Part shown: positions 20,609-28,852 of the stretch, piece by piece
Position numbering within the stretch: position 1 is the first letter of the stretch
Layout of the letters: each line of letters opens with the position of its first letter
DNA from: Sanguibacter hominis ATCC BAA-789
GTDB taxonomy: Bacteria; Actinomycetota; Actinomycetes; Actinomycetales; Cellulomonadaceae
Direction: 5' to 3'
NCBI RefSeq assembly: GCF_012396185.1
Contig: NZ_JAAXOW010000001.1
Location: forward strand, 744,001 to 808,000
Length of the DNA: 64,000 bases
Position numbers and translations under genes: made by a program
The notes under the pieces: model-generated
Told to the model about the DNA's origin: nothing
The model's database searches: none
The model's input: only the letters and a program-made list of their open reading frames with translations

Positions 20609-21907
20609 ATGATCCAGGCACCACAGCGTCTCGTCGCGCGGACCACCCCGCTCGCCCTGCCGGACGCCACCTCCGACCCCGCCGCGCTCCTCGACCTCCT
20701 GCCGCGGCACGCACCCCTGAGCTGGGTCCGGCGCGGCGACGGGCTCGTCGGCTGGGGCGAGGCCGCCCGCATCGAGGTCGACGGCGCCGCACAGCTCGAC
20801 GTCGCGCACGCCGCATGGGCGGAGCTGCTGGGCCGCACGGAGATCGACGACGCCGTCCGCATGCCCGGGACGGGCCCGGTCGCGTTCGGTTCGTTCGCGT
20901 TCGACCCCGCCTCCCCGGCGGGCGGCGCGCTCGTCGTCCCTGCCATCGTCGTCGGTCGCCGCGGCGACGCCGCCTGGGTCACCACGATCACTCCCGACGA
21001 CGAGGTCCCCGCAGCGCCACCGCGCCGCGCCGACCTGCTCGCGGGCGCCGCGGAACCGGTCACCGGGCCTGGCACCGTCACGCTCTCCGACGGCTCGCTC
21101 ACGCGCGAGGCGTGGTGCGACGTCGTCGCCCGGGCGGTCAAGGAGATCCACGCCGGGACCGTCGACAAGGTCGTCCTCGCGCGCGACGTCCATGCCCGCA
21201 CCACCGCTCCCGTCGACCCGCGCTGGCTGCTCGGACGCCTCGCGGACGAGTACTCGACGTGCTGGACGTTCTCCGTCGACGGCCTCGTCGGCGCGACGCC
21301 CGAGCTGCTCGTCCGCTCCGAGCGCGGCCTCGTCATCTCCCGCGTCCTCGCGGGCACCGTGCGGCGCACGGGGCACGACGCCGACGACCTCGCCCGCGCC
21401 GCACAGCTCTCCCACTCGTCGAAGGACCTCGAGGAGCACGAGTACGCGGTCACGTCGGTCGCACGCTCCCTCGAACCGTTCTGCGCGTCGACGAACGTGC
21501 CCGAGACCCCGTTCGTCCTGCACCTGCCCAACGTTCTCCACCTCGCGACCGACGTCACGGGCGTCCTCGCCGACGGCGTCTCGTCCCTGACGCTCGCGGG
21601 CGCCCTGCACCCGACCGCCGCCGTGTGCGGCACCCCGACCGACGACGCGCGCGATCTCATCCGTCACATCGAGCAGCTCGACCGCGCCCGCTACGCGGGA
21701 CCGGTCGGCTGGGTCGGCGCCGACGGCGACGGCGAGTGGGGCATCGCGCTGCGCTCCGCAGAGATCGCGCCCACGCAGGACGACGCCGGGTCGCACGAGC
21801 TGCGCCTGTTCGCCGGCTGCGGGATCGTCGCTGCGTCCGTCCCCGCTGACGAGCTCGCGGAGACCGAGGCCAAGCTCGAGCCGATGCGTTACGCGCTCGG
21901 CGGCTGA
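20609..21907 (+). CDS. menF: Isochorismate synthase
   Basis: This 432-residue chorismate-binding enzyme converts chorismate to isochorismate, the first committed step to menaquinone. The C-terminal half has the family motifs: KVVLARD, GATPELLV, LAGTVRRTG, SKDLEEHEYAV, LHPTAAVCGTP and FAGCGIV. The conserved Lys and Glu of the active site lie within these. Siderophore isochorismate synthases (EntC, DhbC) look similar, but the adjacent menD, menC, menB, menE and menA make the menaquinone role the better call. The start is set by the TAGGCT promoter 9 bases upstream and the lack of in-frame alternatives with a ribosome site. Confidence 0.92.
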   Translation: MIQAPQRLVARTTPLALPDATSDPAALLDLLPRHAPLSWVRRGDGLVGWGEAARIEVDGAAQLDVAHAAWAELLGRTEIDDAVRMPGTGPVAFGSFAFDPASPAGGALVVPAIVVGRRGDAAWVTTITPDDEVPAAPPRRADLLAGAAEPVTGPGTVTLSDGSLTREAWCDVVARAVKEIHAGTVDKVVLARDVHARTTAPVDPRWLLGRLADEYSTCWTFSVDGLVGATPELLVRSERGLVISRVLAGTVRRTGHDADDLARAAQLSHSSKDLEEHEYAVTSVARSLEPFCASTNVPETPFVLHLPNVLHLATDVTGVLADGVSSLTLAGALHPTAAVCGTPTDDARDLIRHIEQLDRARYAGPVGWVGADGDGEWGIALRSAEIAPTQDDAGSHELRLFAGCGIVAASVPADELAETEAKLEPMRYALGG

Positions 21908-21948
21908 CGCGTCCCACGCCCCGCAGCACCACCTGGCCCCGGACAGCA

Positions 21949-21987
21949 CGAAGGGCCGGGAGCACCCGGAGGTGTACCGGCCCTTCG
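21949..21987. terminator. Hairpin between convergent menF and protease genes
   Basis: CGAAGGGCCGG (21949-21959) and CCGGCCCTTCG (21977-21987) form a perfect 11-bp stem with a 17-base loop, 42 bases after the menF stop. There is no T-tract, as is common for actinobacterial terminators. It probably terminates menF. Confidence 0.75.
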
Positions 21988-22048
21988 TCGAGGCGCCGAA
22001 GCGCCTCCCAGGCGAGCGCGCGGCCAGGGGTAACCGCTGCTCGGCCTA

Positions 22049-22084
22049 CCTCGTTCGCGTCGACAGGGAACGACACGAACGAGG
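22049..22084. terminator. Hairpin downstream of the HtrA-like gene
   Basis: CCTCGTTCG (22049-22057) pairs with CGAACGAGG (22076-22084) across an 18-base loop. It lies 21 bases past the stop of the minus-strand protease gene and is the likely terminator for that transcript. Confidence 0.55.
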
Positions 22085-22104
22085 AGATCTTCTCGTAGTG
22101 CGGC

Positions 22105-23766
22105 CTAACGCTCGTTGCCGTAGAAGTATTCCCAGAGCTGCTCGGGGGTCATCCCCTCGGGCGGCGTCTGCTGACCCTCTCGACCAGGCGTGCTCGGCTG
22201 CTGATCGTTCGACGTCTGCTCCGCCGGACGGGCCGCGAGCGTCACCGTCACGTCCATCGACGTGCCGCCGCGCACGATCGTCAGCGTCGCCTCGTCGCCC
22301 TCGACACGCTCGCGCACCGCGGCGGTGAGGAACTCGTAGCCCGTGACGGCCTCGCCGTCGATCGCGACGACGACGTCGTCCTTCTGGATGCCCGCCTTCG
22401 CCGCCGCGGAGCCGTCCGTGACCTCGACGACGAGCGCGCCACGGCGCGTCACGCCGTCGGCCGTCGCCGTCGCGTCGGAGAGGGTCACGCCCAGGAAGGC
22501 GTGCTCCGCGACGCCGTTCGCGATGAGCTGGTCACCGACGGACTTCGCCAGGTTCGACGGGATCGCGAAGCCGAGGCCGATCGATCCCGACTGCGACGCA
22601 CCCGACGAGAGCGTCGCGATCGACGACGTGATGCCGATGACGCGGCCCTGCGCGTCGAACAGCGGGCCGCCCGAGTTGCCGGGGTTGACGGCAGCGTCGA
22701 TCTGGAGCGCGTTCGTCACGACGGGCGACTCGGTGTTCCCTTCGCCTGCCGTCGTCACGGGCCGCGCGACGGCGGACACGATGCCCGTCGTCACGGTGTT
22801 CGCAAGGCCGAGCGGGTTGCCGACGGCCATGACGGCGTTGCCCACCACGACCCCGTCAGAGTCGGCGAACGTCGCGGCGGCCAGGTCGCTGGGCGGGTCG
22901 ACGATCTTGACGACCGCGAGGTCCGTCGACGAGTCGAGGCCGACGATGGTGGCGTCGTAGAGCCTGCCGTCCGAGAGCGTGACGGTGACCTTGTCGTCGC
23001 GTGCACCGGCGACCACGTGGTTGTTCGTGAGGATGTGCCCGCTCGTGTCGTAGATGACGCCCGAGCCCTGCCCCTCGCCCGACGCCGTGGTGACGTCGAT
23101 CGCCACGACCGTGGGCGCGACCGCGGCCGCGACCGACTCCCACGCGGCAGGCGTGACCGAGTCGACGGAGACGGGGCTCGTCTGGCCGAGCCGTCCGACC
23201 CCCGAGCTCTGGCTCGTCCCGGTCGCGTTGTCGTCGAGGAGCGACGTCGTCAGGGCGGCGGTGCCGCCTCCGACGAGGAGCGCGGTCACGGCGGCGGTCG
23301 ACACGACCGCGGGCCACAGGCGCTTCTTGCGGGCCTGCTGCTGCGGGGCGAACGCGGAGCCGGGCGCCGTCGGGCCGCCAGGCGTGGTCGGGCCGCCGGG
23401 CGCGCCGGCGCCGGGGCGCCCACCGCCGTAGGGCTGCTGGACCTGCGGGTAGCCCTGGCCCGTGCCGGGAGCGTGGGCCGACGGCGCGTGGGGTGCGGAC
23501 TGCGCGTAGGGCGCGGACGTCGTGTACGGGCCGGGCGCGGGGGCCGGCGCCTGCTGGCCCGCTGCCGCGCCGCTCGGGGACGCGAACGCCGCGGTGGCTG
23601 ACGGCGGCGCGGGCACAGGGCCGGGGCCGGGGCCGGCAGGCTTCGGCGCCGCGGGGAGCGGTGCCGTGGCGGGGGCCGACGCGTCAGGGCGCTCGCCAGG
23701 GGTGCGGCCCTGCTGAGGGCCGGGCTGGGGCGCTGCGGGGACGGGCTCGGTGATGTTGTCGTTCAT
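22105..23766 (-). CDS. HtrA/DegP-type membrane-anchored serine protease with PDZ domain
   Basis: A trypsin-like protease of the HtrA family, expected to face the outside and handle misfolded envelope proteins. I chose the ATG at 23766 because GAGGAGG lies 4 bases upstream. The 553-residue protein begins with about 145 Pro/Ala/Gly/Gln-rich cytoplasmic residues, then a single membrane helix (151-177). The protease domain has the complete triad: H250 (TNNHVVAG), D282 (TDLAVVKI) and S365 (NPGNSGGPLF). One PDZ domain covers about residues 430-515, followed by a Gln/Pro-rich tail. Inactive paralogues exist in this family, but this copy looks active. It is monocistronic, with a hairpin downstream. 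Confidence 0.93.
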   Translation of the reverse strand: MNDNITEPVPAAPQPGPQQGRTPGERPDASAPATAPLPAAPKPAGPGPGPVPAPPSATAAFASPSGAAAGQQAPAPAPGPYTTSAPYAQSAPHAPSAHAPGTGQGYPQVQQPYGGGRPGAGAPGGPTTPGGPTAPGSAFAPQQQARKKRLWPAVVSTAAVTALLVGGGTAALTTSLLDDNATGTSQSSGVGRLGQTSPVSVDSVTPAAWESVAAAVAPTVVAIDVTTASGEGQGSGVIYDTSGHILTNNHVVAGARDDKVTVTLSDGRLYDATIVGLDSSTDLAVVKIVDPPSDLAAATFADSDGVVVGNAVMAVGNPLGLANTVTTGIVSAVARPVTTAGEGNTESPVVTNALQIDAAVNPGNSGGPLFDAQGRVIGITSSIATLSSGASQSGSIGLGFAIPSNLAKSVGDQLIANGVAEHAFLGVTLSDATATADGVTRRGALVVEVTDGSAAAKAGIQKDDVVVAIDGEAVTGYEFLTAAVRERVEGDEATLTIVRGGTSMDVTVTLAARPAEQTSNDQQPSTPGREGQQTPPEGMTPEQLWEYFYGNER

Positions 23767-23846
23767 GGTGACCTCCTCGGGTAGACCCATCTCAACAGAG
23801 GTGCCTGGAGCGTTCCTCGAACCTTCCTGAAAGTCTGCTGTGACTA

Positions 23847-25691
23847 TCAGCGGGTTGCGAGCGCAGCCCTCACCGCCCCAGCTACCGCCGCCGCTGCGTC
23901 CCGTCGCCCGGCCCGGTCGACGACGACCTCGAGCACGCTCGTACCCTCCGGGGGCGCCGCGAGCGCCGCGCGCACCTCCCCCGGCGTCGTCGCACGCACG
24001 TGCCGCACACCGTAGGCGGCGCACAGCGCGCCCAGGTCGACCGAGTGCGGGGTCGAGAACACGCGCTCGAACACCTCGGCCCGACGCGCCGACACCCGCG
24101 CGAGCTCACCGTGCTCGAGCCCCGCGAAGATCGAGCCGCCACCATCGTTGACGACGACGACCTGAAGCTCCGGGCGAGGCTCACCGGGCGCGCCGAGGAG
24201 CCCTCCGACGTCGTGCAGGAACGTCACGTCACCGAGGACCGCACGCACGGGACGGCGCTGGCCCACGGACGCGCGTGCGAGCGCGACGCCCGTGGCGGTC
24301 GCGACGAGACCGTCGATCCCCGCGAGGCCCCGGTTCGCGACGACCGCCGGCGGCTCGGCCCACCGGTGCACGAGATCGAGGTCCCGCACAGGGTTCGACG
24401 AGCCGACGACGAGGACGTCGTCGGGCGTGAGCACGTCCGCGAGGAGACGCACGGCCTGAGGGGCCGACACGAGCGCTGCGGTGTCCGGCCCGTCGAGCGA
24501 CGCGACGTCGTCGACCGCGGCCGCGGCAGCACGACCAGCGCGCGTCCAGAGGTCCAGCCACGCGTCGTCCCGTCGCCCTGGCTCGAGCCAGGCCGCGGGG
24601 ACCGCGGGCAGCACGACCGACGCGTTGCGCGCCGCGTCGGGCCACGGGCCGCCGTCGGTCGCCACGACGACCACCTCGACACCGTCGCGCGCGAGCAGCC
24701 GCTGCACCGGACGGGCGAGGGTCGCACGGCCGACCACGACGACGTGCTCCACCTCGTCGACGAGGCCGCCGTGCGCGAGCACCTGCGTCGGCACGTGCAC
24801 CAGGGCGGGCCCGCCGGCCGCGCCCGAGACGGGCTCGGCGAGCAGCGGCCAGCCGCGCGCCTCCGCGAGAGCACGCGCGACCCGCCCTGCGCCGTCGCCA
24901 GCGACGACGACCGTGCGCCCCGCGGGCAGCGCGACGTCGAGCGCCGGGTCGACGTCGCACCGCGTCGCAGGACGCACGTCAGGGACGGTCGGCGCCGGGC
25001 GCGCGAGCGCCGGCGAGGCGGCGAGCGTGTCCGTGTCGGCCGGCTCGGGCAGCTCGCCCAGGTCCGCTGCCGGCGCGAGCGGGTCCCGGTAGGCGACGTT
25101 GAGGTGCGCGGGCCCCGGGCGGCCGGACCGGCCGCCGCGGGCGGCATCGACAGCGCGCGCGGCCGCGTGCACGACGTCGCGCTCCTCCCCCGGACGGCCG
25201 TCCGGCGCGGGCACGTCGACCGTCAGGCGCGCCGCGCCCTCGAGGATCGCCCGCTGGTCCGTCGTCTGGTTCGCGCCCGTACCGCGCAGCTCGTGCGGCC
25301 TGTCGGCCGTCACGAGGAGGAGCGGGACGCCCGCATGGTCAGCCTCGAGGACCGCAGGGTGGAGGTTCGCGACCGCGGTGCCGGACGTCGTCACGACCGC
25401 GACGGGCGCGGGCGCGACGCGCGGCTCGCGCGGGTCCACAGGCGCGTCGAGGGCCCGTCCCCGCGCGATCCCGAGCGCGAGGAACGCCGCGTCACGCTCG
25501 TCGATCCGCACGTGCAGCGTCAGCTCGCCGCGTGCGCTCGCGTCCGCGACCGCGTACGCGAGCGGCGCCGAGCGCGAGCCGGGGGCGAGGACGACGTCGC
25601 GCACCCCGAGGCGCACGAGAGCAGCGACGAGCGCGCGGGCCGACACGAGCGCCGGGGGCACGGCGGACGCCTCGCTCGCGGCCCCGCTCAC
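23847..25691 (-). CDS. menD: SEPHCHC synthase (MenD)
   Basis: MenD is a thiamine-diphosphate enzyme that joins 2-oxoglutarate to isochorismate. I start it at the GTG at 25691, which overlaps the menC stop as GTGA and gives 614 residues. Features include LAPGSRSAPLAYAV and HVRIDERDAAFLALG near the N-terminus, the TSGTAVANLHPAVLEA region, LTADRPHELRGTGANQTTDQ, and near the C-terminus the cofactor site GDVTFLHDVGGLL with VVVVNDGGGSIF. It is translationally coupled to menC. Isochorismate is its only known substrate, so the function is secure. Confidence 0.95.
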   Translation of the reverse strand: MSGAASEASAVPPALVSARALVAALVRLGVRDVVLAPGSRSAPLAYAVADASARGELTLHVRIDERDAAFLALGIARGRALDAPVDPREPRVAPAPVAVVTTSGTAVANLHPAVLEADHAGVPLLLVTADRPHELRGTGANQTTDQRAILEGAARLTVDVPAPDGRPGEERDVVHAAARAVDAARGGRSGRPGPAHLNVAYRDPLAPAADLGELPEPADTDTLAASPALARPAPTVPDVRPATRCDVDPALDVALPAGRTVVVAGDGAGRVARALAEARGWPLLAEPVSGAAGGPALVHVPTQVLAHGGLVDEVEHVVVVGRATLARPVQRLLARDGVEVVVVATDGGPWPDAARNASVVLPAVPAAWLEPGRRDDAWLDLWTRAGRAAAAAVDDVASLDGPDTAALVSAPQAVRLLADVLTPDDVLVVGSSNPVRDLDLVHRWAEPPAVVANRGLAGIDGLVATATGVALARASVGQRRPVRAVLGDVTFLHDVGGLLGAPGEPRPELQVVVVNDGGGSIFAGLEHGELARVSARRAEVFERVFSTPHSVDLGALCAAYGVRHVRATTPGEVRAALAAPPEGTSVLEVVVDRAGRRDAAAAVAGAVRAALATR

Positions 25692-26656
25692 CAGGCCGCC
25701 CGCTCGTCGGCGGGTGCGTCGAGGACGTCGGCGAGCCGGTCGAGCCGTGCCCGCCAGCGCTGTACGACGTCGTCGGGCGCCTGCGTGCGCTCGAGCGCCG
25801 CGGGGCTCACGACCGGGCGCCGCACCGCGATGCTGCCGTCCACCGGCAGGAGCGGTCGCACGACCGTGTCGTCCGTGAGGAGGTGCGCCGTCGCGAGGCC
25901 GCACGCGTACGGCAGCTCCGGGAGGGCGGCCGCGAGCGCGATCCCCTGCGCGAGGCCGACCGACGACTCGAGCGCGGAGGACACGACGACCGGCAGACCG
26001 ATGTCGGCAGCGAGGTCGAGGCACGCCCGCACGCCGCCGAGCGGCTGCACCTTGAGCACGACGACGTCTGCCGCGTCCTGGCGCTTCACCTCGTAGGGGT
26101 CCTCGGCGCGCCGGATCGACTCGTCGGCAGCGACCGGGACCGAGGTGCGGCGGCGCACCGCCGCGAGGTCCGCGACGGTCGGGGACGGCTGCTCGACGTA
26201 CTCGAGGCCGCCCGCCGCGCGGTCGAGCACTCCGAGGCGTGCGACCGCGGTGTCGACGTCCCAGCCGCCGTTCGCGTCGATGCGGATGCGCCCGCCCGGA
26301 CCGAGCGCGTCACGCACGGCCTCGAGGCGCTCGATCTCGTCGTCGACGCTCTGGCCGGGCTCGGCGACCTTGACCTTCGCCGTCGTGCAGCCGCCGGACG
26401 CGAGGACGATCGCCCGGGCCTGCTCGCCGTCGACCGCGGGGACGGTGACGTTGACCGGGATGCGGTCGCGGACGTGCGGCGGGTTGGGCACGGTCGCGGC
26501 CTCGCGGGCCGCACGCAGCCAGGCCGCCGACTCGACGTCGTCGTAGTCCCAGAACGGGGACACCTCCGCCCACCCGGCCCGGCCGCGGATGAGGACGCCG
26601 TCGCGCGCGTCGATGCGGCGGAAGCGCGTGCGCAGGGGGATCGAGTAGACGTGCAC
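25688..26656 (-). CDS. menC: o-Succinylbenzoate synthase
   Basis: MenC, of the enolase superfamily, dehydrates SHCHC to o-succinylbenzoate. The 322-residue protein has KVKVAEPG with the catalytic Lys, IRIDANGGW (metal Asp), YVEQPSP (metal Glu) and AADESI (metal Asp), in the usual order. The start is a GTG preceded by TACGCT and a 6-base gap, so a leaderless mRNA starting on the GTG is likely. This fits the shortness of the N-terminal arm (VHVYSIPL). The menC stop overlaps the menD start, making a two-gene unit. Confidence 0.93.
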   Translation of the reverse strand: MHVYSIPLRTRFRRIDARDGVLIRGRAGWAEVSPFWDYDDVESAAWLRAAREAATVPNPPHVRDRIPVNVTVPAVDGEQARAIVLASGGCTTAKVKVAEPGQSVDDEIERLEAVRDALGPGGRIRIDANGGWDVDTAVARLGVLDRAAGGLEYVEQPSPTVADLAAVRRRTSVPVAADESIRRAEDPYEVKRQDAADVVVLKVQPLGGVRACLDLAADIGLPVVVSSALESSVGLAQGIALAAALPELPYACGLATAHLLTDDTVVRPLLPVDGSIAVRRPVVSPAALERTQAPDDVVQRWRARLDRLADVLDAPADERAAW

Positions 26657-26662
26657 GTGCCC

Positions 26663-26668
26663 AGCGTA
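26663..26668 (-). promoter_or_regulatory. Predicted -10 (TACGCT) for leaderless menC-menD
   Basis: TACGCT on the minus strand is 6 bases before the menC GTG, with GGGCAC between. This spacing predicts transcription starting at the initiation codon. No -35 is obvious. Confidence 0.5.
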
Positions 26669-26690
26669 GAGGCCCCCGCGAGGCGTCGCC

Positions 26691-26716
26691 CCGCCTCCTT
26701 GTGCGGAGGTAGGCGG
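26691..26716 (-). terminator. Imperfect hairpin after the tetR gene
   Basis: CCGCC and CTCC (26691-26698) pair with GGAG and GGCGG (26705-26716) with a 2-3 base bulge and a 6-base loop. It starts right after the TetR stop codon on the minus strand. It is a weak candidate, since the next gene (menC) is in the same direction and has its own promoter. Confidence 0.4.
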
Positions 26717-27316
26717 CTAGCGCGCGAGGAGGCGCACCAGCAGCGCCGCGACGTACGGGCGCACGGGACGCCCTTCCGAGAGGGCGGCGACGGCCCCGCC
26801 GTCGACGGCCGCGAGGACGAGCGCGGGCGGCTGGTCGACGCCGAGGGTGCGGAGCATGTCGGCGATCGCGGCGTCGAAGCGGTGCCGGCCGGACGCGTAG
26901 CTGCGCGCGAGCGCGGGCGTGCGGCCTGCGCTGACGAGGTGCTCGTAGTGGTGGCGGACGACGGCGTCGTCCCCCTCGGGCAGGAGCGCGCGCGTGATGA
27001 GCTCGGCGCGACGCAGGCCCGTGGTCGCGGCCGCGACCGCGTCGGCGTCGTCGAGGACCTCGCGGATGTTCGTCGCCCAGGACTCGGCGAGGACGGAGCC
27101 GCCCACCTCGAGGATCTCCTCGAGGGACGAGAAGTAGTACGTCGTCGACGCGAGCGGCAGGCCGGCGCGCGCGGCGAGGCTCCGGTGCGTGAGCGCGGCA
27201 GGACCTTCCTCGCGGATGATCGCCGCCGCCGCAGCGACGAGCGCCTCGTGGCGCGCCTCACCCCGGGCGCGGCGGCGCGGGGCGTCCGCGGTGTCGGTCG
27301 GCGTCGTTGTCGGCAC
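26717..27316 (-). CDS. TetR-family transcriptional regulator of the SMR exporter
   Basis: A 199-residue TetR-type repressor. The N-terminal DNA-binding domain is clear: EALVAAAAAIIREEG, then LTHRSLAARAGLPLASTTYYF with the helix-turn-helix at about residues 45-65. The C-terminal domain is all-helical and carries the ligand pocket, which cannot be assigned. It begins 47 bases after the SMR gene and probably forms an operon with it. The 20-bp palindrome at 27726-27745 is a good candidate for its operator, giving autoregulation. The effector is unknown; a cationic or guanidinium substrate of the transporter is the natural guess. Confidence 0.9.
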   Translation of the reverse strand: MPTTTPTDTADAPRRRARGEARHEALVAAAAAIIREEGPAALTHRSLAARAGLPLASTTYYFSSLEEILEVGGSVLAESWATNIREVLDDADAVAAATTGLRRAELITRALLPEGDDAVVRHHYEHLVSAGRTPALARSYASGRHRFDAAIADMLRTLGVDQPPALVLAAVDGGAVAALSEGRPVRPYVAALLVRLLAR

Positions 27317-27363
27317 GGGGCGTCCTCAGGGCTCGGGCGGGCGTCGTGGCTGCGTCGTCGGGG

Positions 27364-27681
27364 CTACGACTCGGAGAGGTTCAGCCCGACGATACCGGCC
27401 ACGATGAGCACGAGGGAGACGATCTTGAGGACGCTCATCGGCTCGTCGAACAGGGCGACCGCGACGATCGCGGTGAGCGAGGCGCCGACACCGGTCCAGA
27501 CGGCGTACGCGACGCCGACGGGAAGGGTGCGCAGGGCGATGGCGAGGCCGCCCATGCTCAGCGCGAGCAGGACGACGAAGGTGACGCTCGGCCAGAGGCG
27601 GGAGAAGCCCTCGGAGGCCTTCAGGCTCAGCGCCCAGCCGGCCTCGAGCATGCCGGAGATGATCAGGATGACCCATGCCAT
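27364..27681 (-). CDS. SMR-family transporter, Gdx/SugE type
   Basis: A 105-residue four-helix small multidrug resistance protein. The invariant membrane Glu is E13 (GMLEAGWALSLK). The sequence around it, with SEGFSRLWPS and GVAYAVWTGVGA, resembles SugE/Gdx, whose members export guanidinium in exchange for protons, more than EmrE-type drug exporters. No guanidine riboswitch fits in the short upstream region; instead a TetR-type palindrome lies there. AGGA is 8 bases before the ATG. Gdx members that also carry quaternary ammonium compounds are known, so the substrate is open. Confidence 0.9.
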   Translation of the reverse strand: MAWVILIISGMLEAGWALSLKASEGFSRLWPSVTFVVLLALSMGGLAIALRTLPVGVAYAVWTGVGASLTAIVAVALFDEPMSVLKIVSLVLIVAGIVGLNLSES

Positions 27682-27725
27682 GGTGATGGTCCTCGGGATC
27701 GGGTAGCGGGCCTTCCCGCCTAGTT

Positions 27726-27745
27726 AGTGGTACGAGCGTACCACT
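27726..27745. promoter_or_regulatory. TetR-type operator palindrome
   Basis: AGTGGTACGAGCGTACCACT is a 20-bp inverted repeat with perfect 9-bp arms and a 2-base centre. It lies 44 bp upstream of the SMR ATG (minus strand) and 57 bp upstream of menB (plus strand). Size and symmetry fit a TetR-family dimer site, and the only local TetR gene is in the SMR operon. Confidence 0.8.
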
Positions 27746-27790
27746 TCGTCGGTGCGTCCCGGCGTGTCCCACCGCCGGCACTCCGACCGA

Positions 27791-27796
27791 TAGCCT
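27791..27796 (+). promoter_or_regulatory. Predicted -10 (TAGCCT) for leaderless menB
   Basis: TAGCCT is followed by 6 bases (GGCCGC) and then the menB ATG. There is no Shine-Dalgarno sequence, so the mRNA most likely begins at the start codon. No convincing -35 is present. Confidence 0.55.
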
Positions 27797-27802
27797 GGCC
27801 GC

Positions 27803-28777
27803 ATGGTCACGCCCCTCCCCGCCCAGGTCTCCGAGACGTTCGACCCCACTCGCTGGCGCACGATCGTCGGCTTCGAGGGCCTCACCGACATCACGTACCA
27901 CCGCGGCGTCGAGCGGACCTTCGGCGACGACGGCGCGGTCACGGACGAGCGCGACCTGCCCGTCGTGCGCGTCGCGTTCGACCGGCCCGAGGTCCGCAAC
28001 GCCTTCCGCCCGCACTCCGTCGACGAGCTCTACCGCGTCCTCGACCACGCGCGCATGTGCTCCGACGTCGCCGCCGTGATCCTCACCGGCAACGGCCCCT
28101 CCCCCAAGGACGGCGGCTGGGCCTTCTGCTCCGGCGGCGACCAGCGCATCCGCGGCCGCGACGGCTACCGCTACGTCACGGACAACGACGCCGTCACCGC
28201 CGACGCGATCGACCCCGCCCAGGCGGGGCGCCTGCACATCCTCGAGGTGCAGCGCCTCATGCGGACGATGCCCAAGCCCGTCATCGCCGTCGTCAACGGA
28301 TGGGCCGCGGGCGGCGGGCACTCGCTGCACGTCGTCGCCGACCTGAGCATCGCAAGCCGCGAGCACGCGCGCTTCAAGCAGACCGACGCGAACGTCGGCT
28401 CGTTCGATGCCGGCTACGGGTCCGCGCTCTTCGCGCGGCAGGTCGGTCAGAAGCGCGCCCGCGAGGTGTTCTTCCTCGCCCGCGAGTACTCCGCGCAGGA
28501 CGCGTACGAGTGGGGCGCGGTCAACGAGGTCGCCGACCATGCGGACGTCGAGAACCTCGCGCTCGAGTACGCGCGCCTCATCGCGACCAAGTCGCCCCAG
28601 GCGATCCGCATGCTCAAGTTCGCCTTCAACCTCGCCGACGACGGCCTGGCCGGGCAGCAGGTGTTCGCCGGCGAGGCCACGCGCCTCGCCTACATGACCG
28701 ACGAGGCCGTCGAGGGACGCGACGCGTTCCTCGAGCGCCGGGACCCCGACTGGTCAGGGTTCCCGTACTACTTCTGA
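27803..28777 (+). CDS. menB: 1,4-Dihydroxy-2-naphthoyl-CoA synthase
   Basis: MenB, of the crotonase family, closes the second ring by Dieckmann condensation of o-succinylbenzoyl-CoA. The 324-residue protein shows the crotonase core: VRVAFDRPEVRNAF, the oxyanion-hole stretch AFCSGGDQRIRG, VIAVVNGWAAGGGHSLHVVADL, and GSFDAGYGSALFARQVGQKRA, characteristic of MenB. The length is slightly above the usual 290-310 because of a 25-residue N-terminal lead. It stands alone on the plus strand between the SMR operator and an inverted repeat. Confidence 0.95.
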   Translation: MVTPLPAQVSETFDPTRWRTIVGFEGLTDITYHRGVERTFGDDGAVTDERDLPVVRVAFDRPEVRNAFRPHSVDELYRVLDHARMCSDVAAVILTGNGPSPKDGGWAFCSGGDQRIRGRDGYRYVTDNDAVTADAIDPAQAGRLHILEVQRLMRTMPKPVIAVVNGWAAGGGHSLHVVADLSIASREHARFKQTDANVGSFDAGYGSALFARQVGQKRAREVFFLAREYSAQDAYEWGAVNEVADHADVENLALEYARLIATKSPQAIRMLKFAFNLADDGLAGQQVFAGEATRLAYMTDEAVEGRDAFLERRDPDWSGFPYYF

Positions 28778-28793
28778 TCCGAGCCTCGAAACC

Positions 28794-28824
28794 GGGTCGA
28801 TCGTGGTTCGTATCGATTCGACCC
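28794..28824. repeat. Inverted repeat between menB and the aldo/keto reductase
   Basis: GGGTCGA (28794-28800) and TCGACCC (28818-28824) flank a 17-base centre that itself contains ATCG/CGAT. It lies 17 bases after the menB stop and 29 bases before the next ATG. It could be the menB terminator or an operator for the reductase gene; the sequence does not decide. Confidence 0.5.
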
Positions 28825-28852
28825 GCGCCCGCAGCAGGCGCATCATGGGGAG

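Noticed and set aside
27682-27725. Guanidine riboswitch upstream of the Gdx-type transporter
   Set aside because: The leader is too short and has no conserved riboswitch features; the palindrome fits a protein operator instead.
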